A DNA stretch of 64,000 bases from the NCBI RefSeq assembly GCF_038039535.1, contig NZ_JBBPHP010000006.1:224290-288289 (forward strand). Reading direction: 5' to 3'. The stretch comes from Catalinimonas sp038039535 (GTDB lineage: Bacteria; Bacteroidota; Bacteroidia; Cytophagales; Cyclobacteriaceae). Below, in pieces: positions 36,801-44,983 of this stretch. Position 1 is the stretch's first letter. Each line of letters starts with the position of its first letter. The position numbers and the translations under genes are program-made. The notes beneath the pieces are model-generated. The model did no database searches. It saw nothing but the letters and a program-made list of their open reading frames with translations, and had not been told where the DNA came from.

Positions 36801-37726
36801 TAGAAATAGCCCAGCTGTTTGGTGATACCGAAGCCGCACAACAATACCTGGCTACTATTAAAGACAATAATTCTCCGATTGAGCAAAGGCGTAAGGCTTT
36901 AAATAGTCTGGCAAGTAAGCAGAGAGAAGAATTAATCAATGTACTGCCATCGCTGCTGAATGATAAAAATTTAAGAACAGAAGCTATACGAGCTATTGCA
37001 GAGTATGATCATGAGCCGCTGGGAAAATTACTGCTCAATCAGTATGATGATTATGAAAAGGCTAACCAATTGGAGGCAGTGCAAACTTTGGCTTCTCGTC
37101 CGGCTTATGGCTGGATGCTGACGCAGGCACTCAAACAGCAAAGTATACCTAAGTCTGATGTGCCTGCTTACGTAGCCCGACAACTACGCAGGGTAGTAGG
37201 CAGCGGTTTTGTAGAAGTATGGGGACCCATTGATGATTTAAATACCAATCAGAATGAAGCCTATGCACATTATCAGGCTTTGCTTACGGATCAGGCTTTG
37301 GTTAATGCTAATCCGACTAATGGGCGTGTGTTATTTCAGCGCACCTGTGGACCTTGCCATAAAATGTATGGAGAGGGTGGAAATATTGGTCCGGACATCA
37401 CTGGCTCAAATCGTACTAACCTTGATTACCTGCTCAGCAACGTACTTAATCCCAGCGGTGAGATTCAGGATGACTACAAAATGGTGGTAGTGACCACACG
37501 AGATGGACGAACCTACACCGGAAATGTTGCTGCTGAAAATGAACGTCAGCTTACGCTTAGAGTAGTAGGACAGGAGGGAGTGCAAATCAATAAGTCGGAG
37601 ATACAATCTCGAGAAACCACAGCAAGTTCTATGATGCCACCCGGTTTGTTTGAAACTTTGACTGATGAAGAAGTAATTGATCTGATAGCTTATTTACAAA
37701 GCAGTGAGCAGGTAAATTTGCCATAG
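33890..37726 (+). CDS. DUF6807-dehydrogenase-HEAT-cytochrome c lipoprotein
   Basis: The start at 33890 gives 1278 residues beginning with a lipoprotein signal ending CFGC; an open frame extends 28 codons upstream but lacks a signal. Four parts follow in order. First is a DUF6807 (PmoA-like) beta-sandwich at about 35-295 (EYSPGHHTHQTGLYWGFTR). Next is a PVC-type dehydrogenase propeller at about 325-670 (WASEPMMSQPMAFCWDDKGR). HEAT-like repeats fill about 680-1110. The last part is a cytochrome c domain with CGPCH (1153-1157) and likely Met ligand in SSMMPPG. It is a relative of the protein at 24131-27538 but adds the DUF6807 domain. Its job is probably oxidation of a carbohydrate-like substrate with electrons passed to the built-in haem. 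A DUF1080 gene follows 98 bases downstream. Confidence 0.86.
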   Translation: MIKPITTTLILAMVCFGCSQQSSDSGENQSTSQQPTELSIEQEDETISVFSAEGSSPVLVQNTKKDFRPYLHPIKSPDGKSMLTEYSPGHHTHQTGLYWGFTRVNGRDYFHHPEGDYWQKVSDSVQVSEGETVKWQTVYNLLDEEGEAVMEETQNWSMHAQDGKYLLDLEWKGKALKDITIGEYDYGGLFLRMPWAEGMPAEVVNAARQRDEKAEGQRAMWLDVGMQIEGRDDFAHIAIFDHPENEGFPQTWRVDGQFGVGPARARMGDWTIEEGETEVIRHQLVVYTGKLNDLELTNMWEEYQGGQSMYSTASLWEIAQKEGREAKFLMPEEAVKSMTLKDGFKANVWASEPMMSQPMAFCWDDKGRLWIAENLDYESRGSGFSNSGDSRILILEDTDHDGKADKRKVFLEGIAFPAALAVGFDGLFLGAPPNLLFVPDRDGDDKADMDDMEVRLTGWGIRDRHETLNSLHWGPDGWLYGLQGFATPSKVRKPQGKGRLYKHNDPFPEDLMEGEGTDINGGVWRYHPTKDRFEVVAHGFSNPWGIDYDAKGQLFISACVIPHMWHVIPGGIYHRQGGQHFNPFVYNDIKTIADHRHRSAHGGARIYQSDAFPEEHQGRIFMANIHEHAVLSDVLERKGSGFTAHHGDDFLMANNAQWVGFSMEVGPEGALYVLDWHDADICGQEVLNSETGRIFRITPESSKAEAWEGRYEDLSKMTDAELVNLQTSKSNWHARRARVILQNRASKSELNENTHTQLRQLFLKSPNSDHRLRAMWGLHVTGGFNDDQLIDALNDKDEYVRAWAIQLLCEDKGPSVKALDKFRLMAVEDPSPVVRLYLASAMQRMKLEDRWEIAEALMQHREDSEDHNLPKMIWYATEPLVEQNPELALEMAGKSKIPMLSQHLARRAVDADAIDQLIVKIGKFNTTKASLLEGMRDGLEGRTDLSTPIKWKSVYADLQASTDQEVKQLALEIAQLFGDTEAAQQYLATIKDNNSPIEQRRKALNSLASKQREELINVLPSLLNDKNLRTEAIRAIAEYDHEPLGKLLLNQYDDYEKANQLEAVQTLASRPAYGWMLTQALKQQSIPKSDVPAYVARQLRRVVGSGFVEVWGPIDDLNTNQNEAYAHYQALLTDQALVNANPTNGRVLFQRTCGPCHKMYGEGGNIGPDITGSNRTNLDYLLSNVLNPSGEIQDDYKMVVVTTRDGRTYTGNVAAENERQLTLRVVGQEGVQINKSEIQSRETTASSMMPPGLFETLTDEEVIDLIAYLQSSEQVNLP

Positions 37727-37824
37727 TAGTTATTGCAATTACCTTAAGTGTGTAATGCAAAAAAGGATAATTTTCTGTAAACTGCCTCATAATGGAAACA
37801 ATTAATAAAACTAAACACAACAAC

Positions 37825-38418
37825 ATGAAAACGAAATTGCTTGGGGTATTTATGCTCAGTATTATTTTAGCGATGGTCCCTGCCAAGGAACCTAAAATGA
37901 AGAAAATTTTTAATGGTAAAAATCTGAAAGGCTGGGTAATTCCTGAAAATAATATTTGGTGGAGTGCAACGGATGGCATACTAACCGCTAAAAGTGGCCC
38001 TGATAAAAAAGGTTCTATTCTATGGACGAAAAAGGAATATGGTAACTTTATCGTGCAGGCTGATTTTAAAATGGGAGGTGGCACGGTTGATTCAGGGATT
38101 TTCCTTCGCTCAGAAGATCAGCAAATTCAGATCGGTGAATCTGGTTCTTTAAAAAGAGATATGACGGCCTCTCCTTATATCCCTGGTAAAGGTTATCCGG
38201 TTGAAGCTGAAGGAATCAAAGAATTGCTGAAAATGGATGACTGGAATACCATGAAGGTGAGAGCAGAAGGTAATAAGTACACTGTCTGGTTGAATGGTGA
38301 GGAAGTGATGAACTATACTTCTGAAAATGTTCCTGAAAAGGGGCAAATAGGATTACAATTGCACCCCAATAGAGAAATGGATATAGAATTTCGCAATATT
38401 ATGGTTGCTGAATTGTAA
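37825..38418 (+). CDS. Secreted DUF1080 protein (3-keto-disaccharide hydrolase family)
   Basis: I choose the ATG at 37825 because MKTKLLGVFMLSIILAMVPA makes a good signal peptide; an in-frame ATG 11 codons earlier is possible. The 197-residue product is one DUF1080 domain: KIFNGKNLKGWVIPENNIWW, then GNFIVQADFKMGGGTVDSGI and DDWNTMKVRAEGNKYTVWLN. It follows the giant cytochrome-dehydrogenase gene by 98 bases on the same strand and a terminator comes next, so the two probably form an operon. That pairing is the best local support for linking the dehydrogenase to keto-sugar cleavage. Confidence 0.88.
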   Translation: MKTKLLGVFMLSIILAMVPAKEPKMKKIFNGKNLKGWVIPENNIWWSATDGILTAKSGPDKKGSILWTKKEYGNFIVQADFKMGGGTVDSGIFLRSEDQQIQIGESGSLKRDMTASPYIPGKGYPVEAEGIKELLKMDDWNTMKVRAEGNKYTVWLNGEEVMNYTSENVPEKGQIGLQLHPNREMDIEFRNIMVAEL

Positions 38419-38447
38419 ACGGAAATAAGATCACAGAATAAAAATTG

Positions 38448-38480
38448 AGCATGGGCGTTTTACTGCCCATGCTTTTTTTT
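38448..38480. terminator. Bidirectional intrinsic terminator
   Basis: A perfect 9-base-pair stem (AGCATGGGC, 38448-38456, with GCCCATGCT, 38465-38473) is followed by eight T on the plus strand. On the minus strand the tail is CAATTTTTATTC. It ends the DUF1080 transcript and probably the convergent katE transcript as well. Confidence 0.92.
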
Positions 38481-38482
38481 GA

Positions 38483-40558
38483 TTACACTGCATTCACCTT
38501 ACTTTCTCTGTCCCAATACCTGATTTTCCGGCAGGCCATAATAAAGTCTTTGGAAGCATCAGTATCATCCAGATTAATACATCCTTCATCCAGGCTTTCT
38601 GCTATGCCTGCTTTTTTCAACAAAGGCATCGCAACTGAAGTATAACCGATGAATTTCATATGTGCAAAAGCATCCGCTACAAAATCTCTGGCGGTAGACT
38701 CATGCTGAAGCGTTTTAACTCCTTCATCGGAAAGCAATATGACAACTGCATCATAGAGTACAGATGGCCCCCCGTCTATCTTTTGTTTAGCTTCAATCCA
38801 ACTGCCGTCGCTCGCTTCAACACCACCAACCATTGGCGCTACAACCTCAATCATAGCCCCTTCTTCATCCGCTGCTTTTTTGATTGTGTTAAAAGTATTG
38901 ATATCAGCTCCGTCGCTAAGAAAAACTCCTATTTTGCGCCCTTTGAAGCTCTTGGGAGTATTTTTTAAAATACTCAGTGCGGATGATTCTTTTAAATCCA
39001 TCTTGGTAGGCTTGGCAGCTTCAGCGGGTTTTGGCATTTCTTTGAGGCGTAAACCTTTTGCCACTTTTTCTGCCAGGCTATGATCAATATTCAGCAAGTG
39101 AGCTACCAGACGTGTTCTTATTTCCAGTTTTTCTACTTTACTAAGTTCAAATACCAAAGCATCGGCAATATGGTTTTGCTCAATAGGTGTTTGGCTGATA
39201 TAAAATTGTCTTGCCTGGCTGTAATGATCAGCAAAACTTTCTGGTCTTACCCTCTCTTTAACGCCGCTTTCATGGCTGGGATAGGAATGAAAACCTTTTT
39301 CAGGAGATTCACGTGGCCCACCTTCAACTCCCCAGGAGTTAGGCTCGTAATTGGCTCTTCCCTTAGGATTTGTCATTGCCATGTGTCCATCCTGCTGAAA
39401 ATTCATGAATGGACATTTGGGAGCATTGATAGGGATATGGGTAAAGTTTGGTCCTCCCAAACGCTTCAGTTGGGTATCCAGGTAGGAGAAATTACGTCCC
39501 TGTAGCAATGGATCATTGGTAAAGTCTACTCCGGGAACGATATTTTGGGTACAGAATGCCACCTGCTCAGTTTCTGCAAAGAAATTGTCCACCACACGGT
39601 CAAGCACCAGACGCCCTACCGGACGAACAGGCACCTCCTCTTCGGGAATAATTTTGGTAGCATCCAAAACATCAAAATCAAATTTGTCCGCAAAGTCTTC
39701 GTCAAATAACTGCATGCCTAGCTCCCACTCAGGATAATCTCCACTTTGAATGGCATCCCAAAGGTCACGACGATGGAAGTCAGGGTCGGCTCCATTGATT
39801 TTGACAGCTTCATTCCACACTACAGATTGAAGCCCCTGCTTGGGTTTCCAGTGAAACTTAACAAAAGTAGATTTGCCTTCTGCATTCACAAGTCGGAATG
39901 TATGAACCCCAAAACCTTCCATAAATCTGAAGGAGCGAGGGATAGCCCTGTCCGACATGGTCCACATGATCATATGCATGCTTTCCGGCATTAAAGAAAT
40001 AAAGTCCCAGAAATTATCATGAGCAGTTTGTGCCTGGGGAAAGCCACGATCCGGCTCAGGCTTAGCTGAATGGATAAGATCGGGAAATTTGATAGCATCC
40101 TGTATAAAGAATACAGGGATGTTGTTACCCACAATATCCCAGTTGCCTTCTTGCGTATAAAGCTTTACTGCAAATCCCCTTACATCTCTCGCCAGGTCAA
40201 AAGAACCCTTGTTACCTGCTACTGTAGAAAAGCGCACGAAAGCTGGTGTTTTTTCTCCCTTTCGCTGGAAAAGATCAGCTTTGGTATACTCAGAAAGCGT
40301 ATCATATGTTTCAAAAAAACCATGCGCACCAAAGCCGCGTGCATGTACTACCCGTTCCGGGATACGTTCGTGGTCAAAATGAAACATTTTTTCACGAAAG
40401 TGAAAGTCTTCAAGTGCTGTAGGGCCTCTACGGCCAACTTTTAATGAATTTTGATCATCTGAAACCGGGATTCCCTGTTGAGTGGTAAGAATATGATCTT
40501 TTTTGTTTGAGGTTTGATGGATTTCTCCACCATTACCTACTTCTTTTTCTTCAGACAT
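38483..40558 (-). CDS. katE: Large-subunit catalase, HPII type
   Basis: KatE breaks hydrogen peroxide into water and oxygen in the cytoplasm. The 691-residue product is a clade 2, large-subunit catalase. The distal His72 lies in RVVHARGFGAHGFF and Asn145 in WDIVGNNIPVFF. RFSTVAGNKGSFDLARDVRG is the usual core block, and the proximal haem tyrosine is in RNFSYLDTQ. The extra C-terminal domain (from about 545, KGRKIGVFLSDGADINTFNT) is the flavodoxin-like, DJ-1/PfpI-related module of HPII enzymes. It is transcribed alone; a 389-base spacer upstream must hold its promoter. Identification is secure. Confidence 0.97.
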   Translation of the reverse strand: MSEEKEVGNGGEIHQTSNKKDHILTTQQGIPVSDDQNSLKVGRRGPTALEDFHFREKMFHFDHERIPERVVHARGFGAHGFFETYDTLSEYTKADLFQRKGEKTPAFVRFSTVAGNKGSFDLARDVRGFAVKLYTQEGNWDIVGNNIPVFFIQDAIKFPDLIHSAKPEPDRGFPQAQTAHDNFWDFISLMPESMHMIMWTMSDRAIPRSFRFMEGFGVHTFRLVNAEGKSTFVKFHWKPKQGLQSVVWNEAVKINGADPDFHRRDLWDAIQSGDYPEWELGMQLFDEDFADKFDFDVLDATKIIPEEEVPVRPVGRLVLDRVVDNFFAETEQVAFCTQNIVPGVDFTNDPLLQGRNFSYLDTQLKRLGGPNFTHIPINAPKCPFMNFQQDGHMAMTNPKGRANYEPNSWGVEGGPRESPEKGFHSYPSHESGVKERVRPESFADHYSQARQFYISQTPIEQNHIADALVFELSKVEKLEIRTRLVAHLLNIDHSLAEKVAKGLRLKEMPKPAEAAKPTKMDLKESSALSILKNTPKSFKGRKIGVFLSDGADINTFNTIKKAADEEGAMIEVVAPMVGGVEASDGSWIEAKQKIDGGPSVLYDAVVILLSDEGVKTLQHESTARDFVADAFAHMKFIGYTSVAMPLLKKAGIAESLDEGCINLDDTDASKDFIMACRKIRYWDRESKVNAV

Positions 40559-40947
40559 GTGCTAGAAAATTAAAAAGTGATGAATTAATTGTTAAAAAAA
40601 TAAATGCATATAAGCATAAATCACTCTTAAAATTAATGCTAAAGTATCAGGATAAAAAAGGCTTGATGTGATTTTTTGATAGTTATAATTATTTATTCAA
40701 CTGATAATATTTCAATAAAATACTAGTCATTAATTACTAATTGAATTCGTCTTTTCTTTATAGAAATGATAGAACAGGGATTAGTAGTCAGTGGTTGTAT
40801 GTTATAATTTCTGATACCTCCAGCATCATAAGAAGTATTCAATCTATTCATTTACATAATTTCAAACACATGTGCTTTTGCTCTGGCTTTGTATGAATTG
40901 ACTTTAATGAATGAAAGTACATTTGGGGACTAGAAAAAAATAATTTT
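40559..40947. other. AT-rich divergent spacer, katE / hypothetical gene
   Basis: These 389 bases separate divergent start codons. The stretch is AT-rich, with many short direct and inverted AT motifs but no hairpin with a U-tract, no supported coding frame and no RNA gene that I can recognise. The katE promoter should lie on the left side and that of the gene at 40948 on the right. Confidence 0.5.
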
Positions 40948-41583
40948 ATGAAGCATCCCCTGGTATATATTCTTGCCTCCTCTCGCATAGCAATAGAGAC
41001 AGCAATGAAGAAAAAAGCAATTCTTTCTAAACTAGAAAAAGTAGGATATGACCTGCCTAAATTAAAAGAAGGAAAAGCATTGAATGAAAAGGCAACCATT
41101 ATGCAAATGCTTAGCAAGGATGAGGAAGCAACAGATGAAGGTTTTAGCAAAAGAGATTTGAGGGATCATAATAATACAGAAAAGTGCTTCACCAGGCACT
41201 TGCAGCTTGCCCGTCTGACATTTCATGGAAATGAGGAAATGAATAATCTACTGGGGCTTACAGAATTGAATGAGTTGAGCGCATCTTGGTTGGACAGGGC
41301 AGATCAATTTTACAGTTTGTTATCGGAGAAAGAGATTTCAATTTACGGAATAAGTAAGGAGGAAATCACTCAAGCCAGGGCTGAAGTGCATGCCTTACTT
41401 GAAGATAGGAGCAAGGAATTGACATTTGAGGAAGAAGCTCAGACCCATCATTCGCACAAGAAAAAAACCTTTGACGAACTGGAAAAATGGATGCATTTGT
41501 ACCGTGATGCTGCCATTACAGCTTTGAAAGATCATCCTCAGTTATTGGAGGATTTAGGCTTCAATAAAACAGTGTCACAATAA
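40948..41583 (+). CDS. Hypothetical, mostly helical protein of 211 residues
   Basis: I do not recognise this protein. It looks mostly helical, with LGLTELNELSASWLDRADQF, EEITQARAEVHALLEDRSKE and the closing helix KTFDELEKWMHLYRDAAITA. A His-rich TQTHHSHKKK-like turn comes before the last helix. The first 19 residues might not be translated, since an in-frame ATG at 41005 (MKKKAILSKLEKVGY) is also possible. It has no signal peptide despite the mildly hydrophobic N-terminus. It diverges from katE and converges on gldH with 26 bases between stops. The helical pattern suggests a bundle that might pack metals or proteins, but no family can be named. Confidence 0.72.
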   Translation: MKHPLVYILASSRIAIETAMKKKAILSKLEKVGYDLPKLKEGKALNEKATIMQMLSKDEEATDEGFSKRDLRDHNNTEKCFTRHLQLARLTFHGNEEMNNLLGLTELNELSASWLDRADQFYSLLSEKEISIYGISKEEITQARAEVHALLEDRSKELTFEEEAQTHHSHKKKTFDELEKWMHLYRDAAITALKDHPQLLEDLGFNKTVSQ

Positions 41584-41609
41584 GTAAGGAAAGAATCAGC
41601 TTTAAACTT

Positions 41610-42092
41610 TTATTCCGCCCTTTCTATTCGCACACCCACTGATAATAAATCTTCTAAAGTATCCGTGCGCATGTATTGCTCAAGCCTTATCTGATAAACT
41701 CCTGCGCTATCAAACTCATATTCAGGTAATGCCATAATCTGATGAGAAAAAATATCACCGCTACCACTACCATAGGGTTTCCCAGTTTTAGGATCAAAAA
41801 GAAGCATGTTGTGGAGGTCAGTGGATATGGTTCTCCCTAAAGTATCCTCAAGATAGTAAGTAAGATATAAGTTACGGAAAGGATAGCTAATGGTGTTTCT
41901 TACATTCCAATAGATATTGTAAGAATCATTGGGTTCAGCAATTTCAAAACGAAATGTAGGAATAGTATCTATGAGCCATTTCTTGTCTGCAAAATTGTAA
42001 TTCTCTTCGTATACACGATTGTTGTCACAAGCAGTAAAACTCAAAATAGCTGCAAAAAGAAAAATGATGATTTGTGGTTTGTTGGCTTTCAA
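41610..42092 (-). CDS. gldH: Gliding motility lipoprotein GldH
   Basis: GldH is a lipoprotein needed for gliding and type IX secretion in Flavobacterium johnsoniae. The 160-residue product has a lipoprotein signal (IIIFLFAAILSFTAC, Cys22). Family blocks follow: NFADKKWLIDTIPTFRFEI, YNIYWNVRNTISYPFRNLYL and a final HQIMALPEYEFDSAGVYQIR. The start codon is TTG at 42092; no ATG gives a full signal peptide, so I accept TTG. It lies 89 bases downstream of ricT, behind a hairpin terminator; the ricT-gldH order is common in this phylum. The presence of gldH suggests a gliding or T9SS-bearing organism, although other gld genes lie outside the window. Confidence 0.92.
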   Translation of the reverse strand: MKANKPQIIIFLFAAILSFTACDNNRVYEENYNFADKKWLIDTIPTFRFEIAEPNDSYNIYWNVRNTISYPFRNLYLTYYLEDTLGRTISTDLHNMLLFDPKTGKPYGSGSGDIFSHQIMALPEYEFDSAGVYQIRLEQYMRTDTLEDLLSVGVRIERAE

Positions 42093-42130
42093 GAGTGAAA
42101 TTTCTTTGAGACTAAAGATGAATCAAAACT

Positions 42131-42171
42131 AAAAAATAAAATGCATCCTAACAGGCTATCTGTTAAGATGC
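42131..42171 (-). terminator. Intrinsic terminator downstream of ricT
   Basis: A 12-base-pair stem (42143-42154 with 42160-42171) closes a 5-base loop. One position pairs as G-U only on the minus-strand RNA, and that strand also has the ATTTTATTTTTT tail, so it is read in that direction. It separates ricT from gldH, perhaps only partly. Confidence 0.8.
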
Positions 42172-42181
42172 GTAAGTTTTT

Positions 42182-43315
42182 TTAATCATTTTTTTTGTTT
42201 CTCTTCTTCCTTCGGCCCGACTTTTTCTTTTTGCGTTTCTTCTTTTGATACTTTTTATCCATTTTGACCAAATCGTTATTCAGAATATCCTGTTCGCTTT
42301 GGGTAGAAACAGCGTTATCCTGCAAGGTGTCAGGAGAGATATTTTTCCTGTTCAGTTCTAATATTTCTTTGACGCGGTTTACCTTCAGCGGTATCCAGGA
42401 ATTTTCTTTTTCATAGCTAAACCACATGATTTTCCTGAAAATATCTGTTTTCTGTAGCGTAGCAGGGCCTGTTTTAGTTTGTAGGGGTGCATCTAACTCC
42501 GGAATATCTTCCAGTGCGGTCATATAAGTTTCAAGCTCATAATTAAGACAGCATTTTAGCCTACCACATTGTCCGGAAAGCTTGCTTGGATTCAGTGATA
42601 AATTCTGATAACGTGCTGCAGAAGTAGACACACTCTTGAAATCGCTTAACCAGGTTGAACAACAAAGCTCACGGCCGCATGAGCCAATTCCTCCTAATCG
42701 TCCGGCTTCCTGTCTGAGACTGATCTGCCTCATTTCCACTCGTATTTTAAACTCACCGGCCAGGACTTTAATTAGTTCTCGGAAGTCTACCCGGCTATCT
42801 GCTGAATAGTAGAAGGTTGCTTTGTTGTTATCAGCCTGATACTCCACATCGGAGAGTTTCATGGAAAGCTTAAGCTCTTCAATGATTTTGCGGGTACGGT
42901 AAAGCGTAGGCATCTCGCGGTTGATTACTTTTTGAAATGCCTCCATATCTTTATCATTGGCTACTCTGTAAACTTTTCGTATGTCATCATTATTGGCAAT
43001 TTTCTTTTTCTGCATCTGTAACCTCACCAGTTCACCTTGCAAAGAAACATAGCCAATGTGATGACCATTGGGAACGTCTACCACCACCGGATCTCCGGTT
43101 ACCAGTTCTAAATCATCAGTATTTCTAAAAAACTCTTTTCTTCCTCCTTTAAATTTTACTTCAATGATATCAAATGTGTTGTTTCCCGGAAGGTCCATAT
43201 TTGACAGCCAGTCAAACACATTCATTTTATTACAGGCTCCGGTTCCGCATCCACCGTTGTTTTGACAACCGCCGACACTTGTACCGTTACCTGAGCTACA
43301 AGTACTGCATCCCAT
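42182..43315 (-). CDS. ricT: PSP1-domain protein RicT
   Basis: RicT (YaaT) proteins belong to the PSP1 family; in Bacillus they form an iron-sulfur complex with RicA and RicF that helps mRNA processing by RNase Y. The 377-residue product starts with a Cys-rich tail (seven Cys in the first 30 residues). The PSP1 core follows (FDIIEVKFKGGRKEFFRNTD, VDVPNGHHIGYVSLQGELV), with the Cys motifs GGIGSCGRELCCSTWLS and SGQCGRLKCCLNYELETY. It ends in a lysine-arginine-rich tail. The conserved cysteines could hold an Fe-S cluster. It is followed by gldH, as in many Bacteroidota. The family is certain; the role in this phylum is not established. Confidence 0.93.
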   Translation of the reverse strand: MGCSTCSSGNGTSVGGCQNNGGCGTGACNKMNVFDWLSNMDLPGNNTFDIIEVKFKGGRKEFFRNTDDLELVTGDPVVVDVPNGHHIGYVSLQGELVRLQMQKKKIANNDDIRKVYRVANDKDMEAFQKVINREMPTLYRTRKIIEELKLSMKLSDVEYQADNNKATFYYSADSRVDFRELIKVLAGEFKIRVEMRQISLRQEAGRLGGIGSCGRELCCSTWLSDFKSVSTSAARYQNLSLNPSKLSGQCGRLKCCLNYELETYMTALEDIPELDAPLQTKTGPATLQKTDIFRKIMWFSYEKENSWIPLKVNRVKEILELNRKNISPDTLQDNAVSTQSEQDILNNDLVKMDKKYQKKKRKKKKSGRRKKRNKKND

Positions 43316-43511
43316 AATTTAATCTATATATTTATCAGAAGTAGCTAGCATCCTTATGATACTACCCATTTCCTAGCTTGTGAAAATATTTAAGCTTTAT
43401 TGATTCAATCTTTTTCTAAACCTGAGTTTTTCTCATCAGTAAGCTTAAATAGAATAGCGAAGATATTAAGTAAAAATTACATTACAATCAAATTAAGATA
43501 AGCTGGAATAC

Positions 43512-43551
43512 CAATAAAAATAAAATGCCTGAGCGATTTATGACTCAGGCA
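43512..43551 (-). terminator. Intrinsic terminator after purD
   Basis: Read on the minus strand, an 8-base-pair stem (TGCCTGAG with CTCAGGCA, 43551-43526) and a 10-base loop are followed by TTTATTTTTATTGG. It lies 45 bases after the purD stop. The remaining bases up to ricT (43316-43511) are AT-rich and show nothing else. Confidence 0.83.
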
Positions 43552-43595
43552 GGCTGGATATCAGTTAATCAAAAAGGGTAATTCTTTCTAAAGTG

Positions 43596-44891
43596 TTAAA
43601 GCTTCAGCAAATCTTGCCCTATGTCTTTTCTGTAATACAAGCCATCCCATTGAATTTTTTGAATGGCATTATAACTATTGTTCAACGCTTCACGAATAGA
43701 GGAGCCCTTTCCGGTTACTGCCAATACTCTACCTCCATTGGTTAGCACTTTTTCCCCATCAGACAAGGTACCGGCATGAAAAACCTGGGCCTCGGAAGCA
43801 CTTTGGACACCAGCAATTTCTTTTCCTTTTACATAAGATCCAGGGTAGCCTTCTGCTACCATTACTACAGTGGTTGCAACATCTTTAGAAATTGTAAGTT
43901 TAGCAACTCCTAGTTTTTGATTTGCAGTGGCAAGTAGTAAAGGGAGAAAGTCATCCTCAATGCGCGGAATAACCACCTGAGTTTCCGGGTCACCCATTCG
44001 TACATTGTACTCTATGACGTATGGATCACCATTTACATTCATTAATCCTATAAAGATAAACCCTCGGTAATCAATATTCTGCTTTTGAAGTCCCTTTATG
44101 GTAGGCTGAACAATACGTTCCTCTACTTTTTTAAGAAAATTCTCATCCGCAAAAGGAACCGGGCTTACTGCTCCCATTCCACCAGTGTTGGGACCCGTAT
44201 CATTTTCACCTATCCTTTTGTAGTCTTTTGCTTCAGGCAGCAAAAGGTAGTCCTGTCCATCACTTAATACGAATACTGAAAGCTCTATCCCATTTAAAAA
44301 ATCTTCTATTACTACCTTTTCACTGGCAGAACCAAACTTTTCATGCAAGAGCATTTCTTTCAAAGTAGCTTTTGCCTCGTCATAAGCATGGCTGATAATA
44401 ACTCCTTTACCGGCAGCTAAACCGTCTGCTTTGAGCACAATGGGTAATGATCTGGTTTCAATGAAATCCAGACCTTCATCAATAGTTTCTTTGGTAAAAG
44501 TACGGGAGGCAGCGGTAGGTATTTGATTATTTTGCATGAAATCTTTGGCAAAGTCTTTACTACCTTCCAAAGCTGCGCCATCTTTTCCCGGTCCCACAAT
44601 CGCTAAATCTTTAAAATCATCCTGCTCTTTCAAGTAATCGGTGATTCCTGCCACTAATGGCGCTTCGGGTCCCACCACCAAAAGCTCAATGTTATGTTCA
44701 GCGATAAATTCAGCGATCTTTTTTTTGCCCTGCTCATCAAAAGTCTTTCCAAGTTCAGGGACATTAGTAGCAATTTGTAAAGTCCCGGCATTACCAGGAG
44801 CCACAAAAAGTTGATCACATTCAGGACTTTGGCTGATTTTCCAGGCTAGTGCATGCTCACGACCTCCGGAGCCAAGAATCAGTACGTTCAT
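43596..44891 (-). CDS. purD: Phosphoribosylamine-glycine ligase
   Basis: PurD joins phosphoribosylamine and glycine with ATP, the second step of purine synthesis. The 431-residue product has the full ATP-grasp layout: MNVLILGSGGREHALAWKIS at the N-terminus, VVGPEAPLVAGI, the ATP-grasp loop LKADGLAAGKGVII and the metal-binding MGAVSPVPF and EYNVRMGDPETQ blocks. Length is normal. The gene stands between recQ and a terminator, with a long hairpin (44895-44965) whose U-tract runs right up to the ATG, which may control it. Identification is secure. Confidence 0.97.
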   Translation of the reverse strand: MNVLILGSGGREHALAWKISQSPECDQLFVAPGNAGTLQIATNVPELGKTFDEQGKKKIAEFIAEHNIELLVVGPEAPLVAGITDYLKEQDDFKDLAIVGPGKDGAALEGSKDFAKDFMQNNQIPTAASRTFTKETIDEGLDFIETRSLPIVLKADGLAAGKGVIISHAYDEAKATLKEMLLHEKFGSASEKVVIEDFLNGIELSVFVLSDGQDYLLLPEAKDYKRIGENDTGPNTGGMGAVSPVPFADENFLKKVEERIVQPTIKGLQKQNIDYRGFIFIGLMNVNGDPYVIEYNVRMGDPETQVVIPRIEDDFLPLLLATANQKLGVAKLTISKDVATTVVMVAEGYPGSYVKGKEIAGVQSASEAQVFHAGTLSDGEKVLTNGGRVLAVTGKGSSIREALNNSYNAIQKIQWDGLYYRKDIGQDLLKL

Positions 44892-44894
44892 AAA

Positions 44895-44965
44895 AAAAGA
44901 TGGTTAGGAGTTGCAATTAGCCCGTAAAGCTAAGAAAAAAGCACTGCAACCCGCAACCATCTTTT
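44895..44965 (-). promoter_or_regulatory. Long hairpin with U-tract abutting the purD start codon
   Basis: On the minus strand, AAAAGATGGTT (44965-44955) pairs with AACCATCTTTT (44905-44895). Inside it GTTGCA (44950-44945) pairs with TGCAAC (44915-44910), and innermost TTAGC pairs with GCTAA. The outer 3' arm runs straight into T7 and then the ATG of purD. It could be the recQ terminator, an attenuator of purD, or a structure that hides the purD start. It does not look like a known purine riboswitch to me. Confidence 0.6.
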
Positions 44966-44983
44966 AAAAGTAAACTGAAAATA

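Noticed and set aside
29690..38418. A polysaccharide utilisation locus
   Set aside because: There is no SusC/SusD pair and no recognised regulator; only carbohydrate-linked secreted proteins are present.
44895..44965. A purine or other known riboswitch before purD
   Set aside because: The stem pattern and loop sequences do not match any riboswitch class I can recall; a plain hairpin is the safer call.
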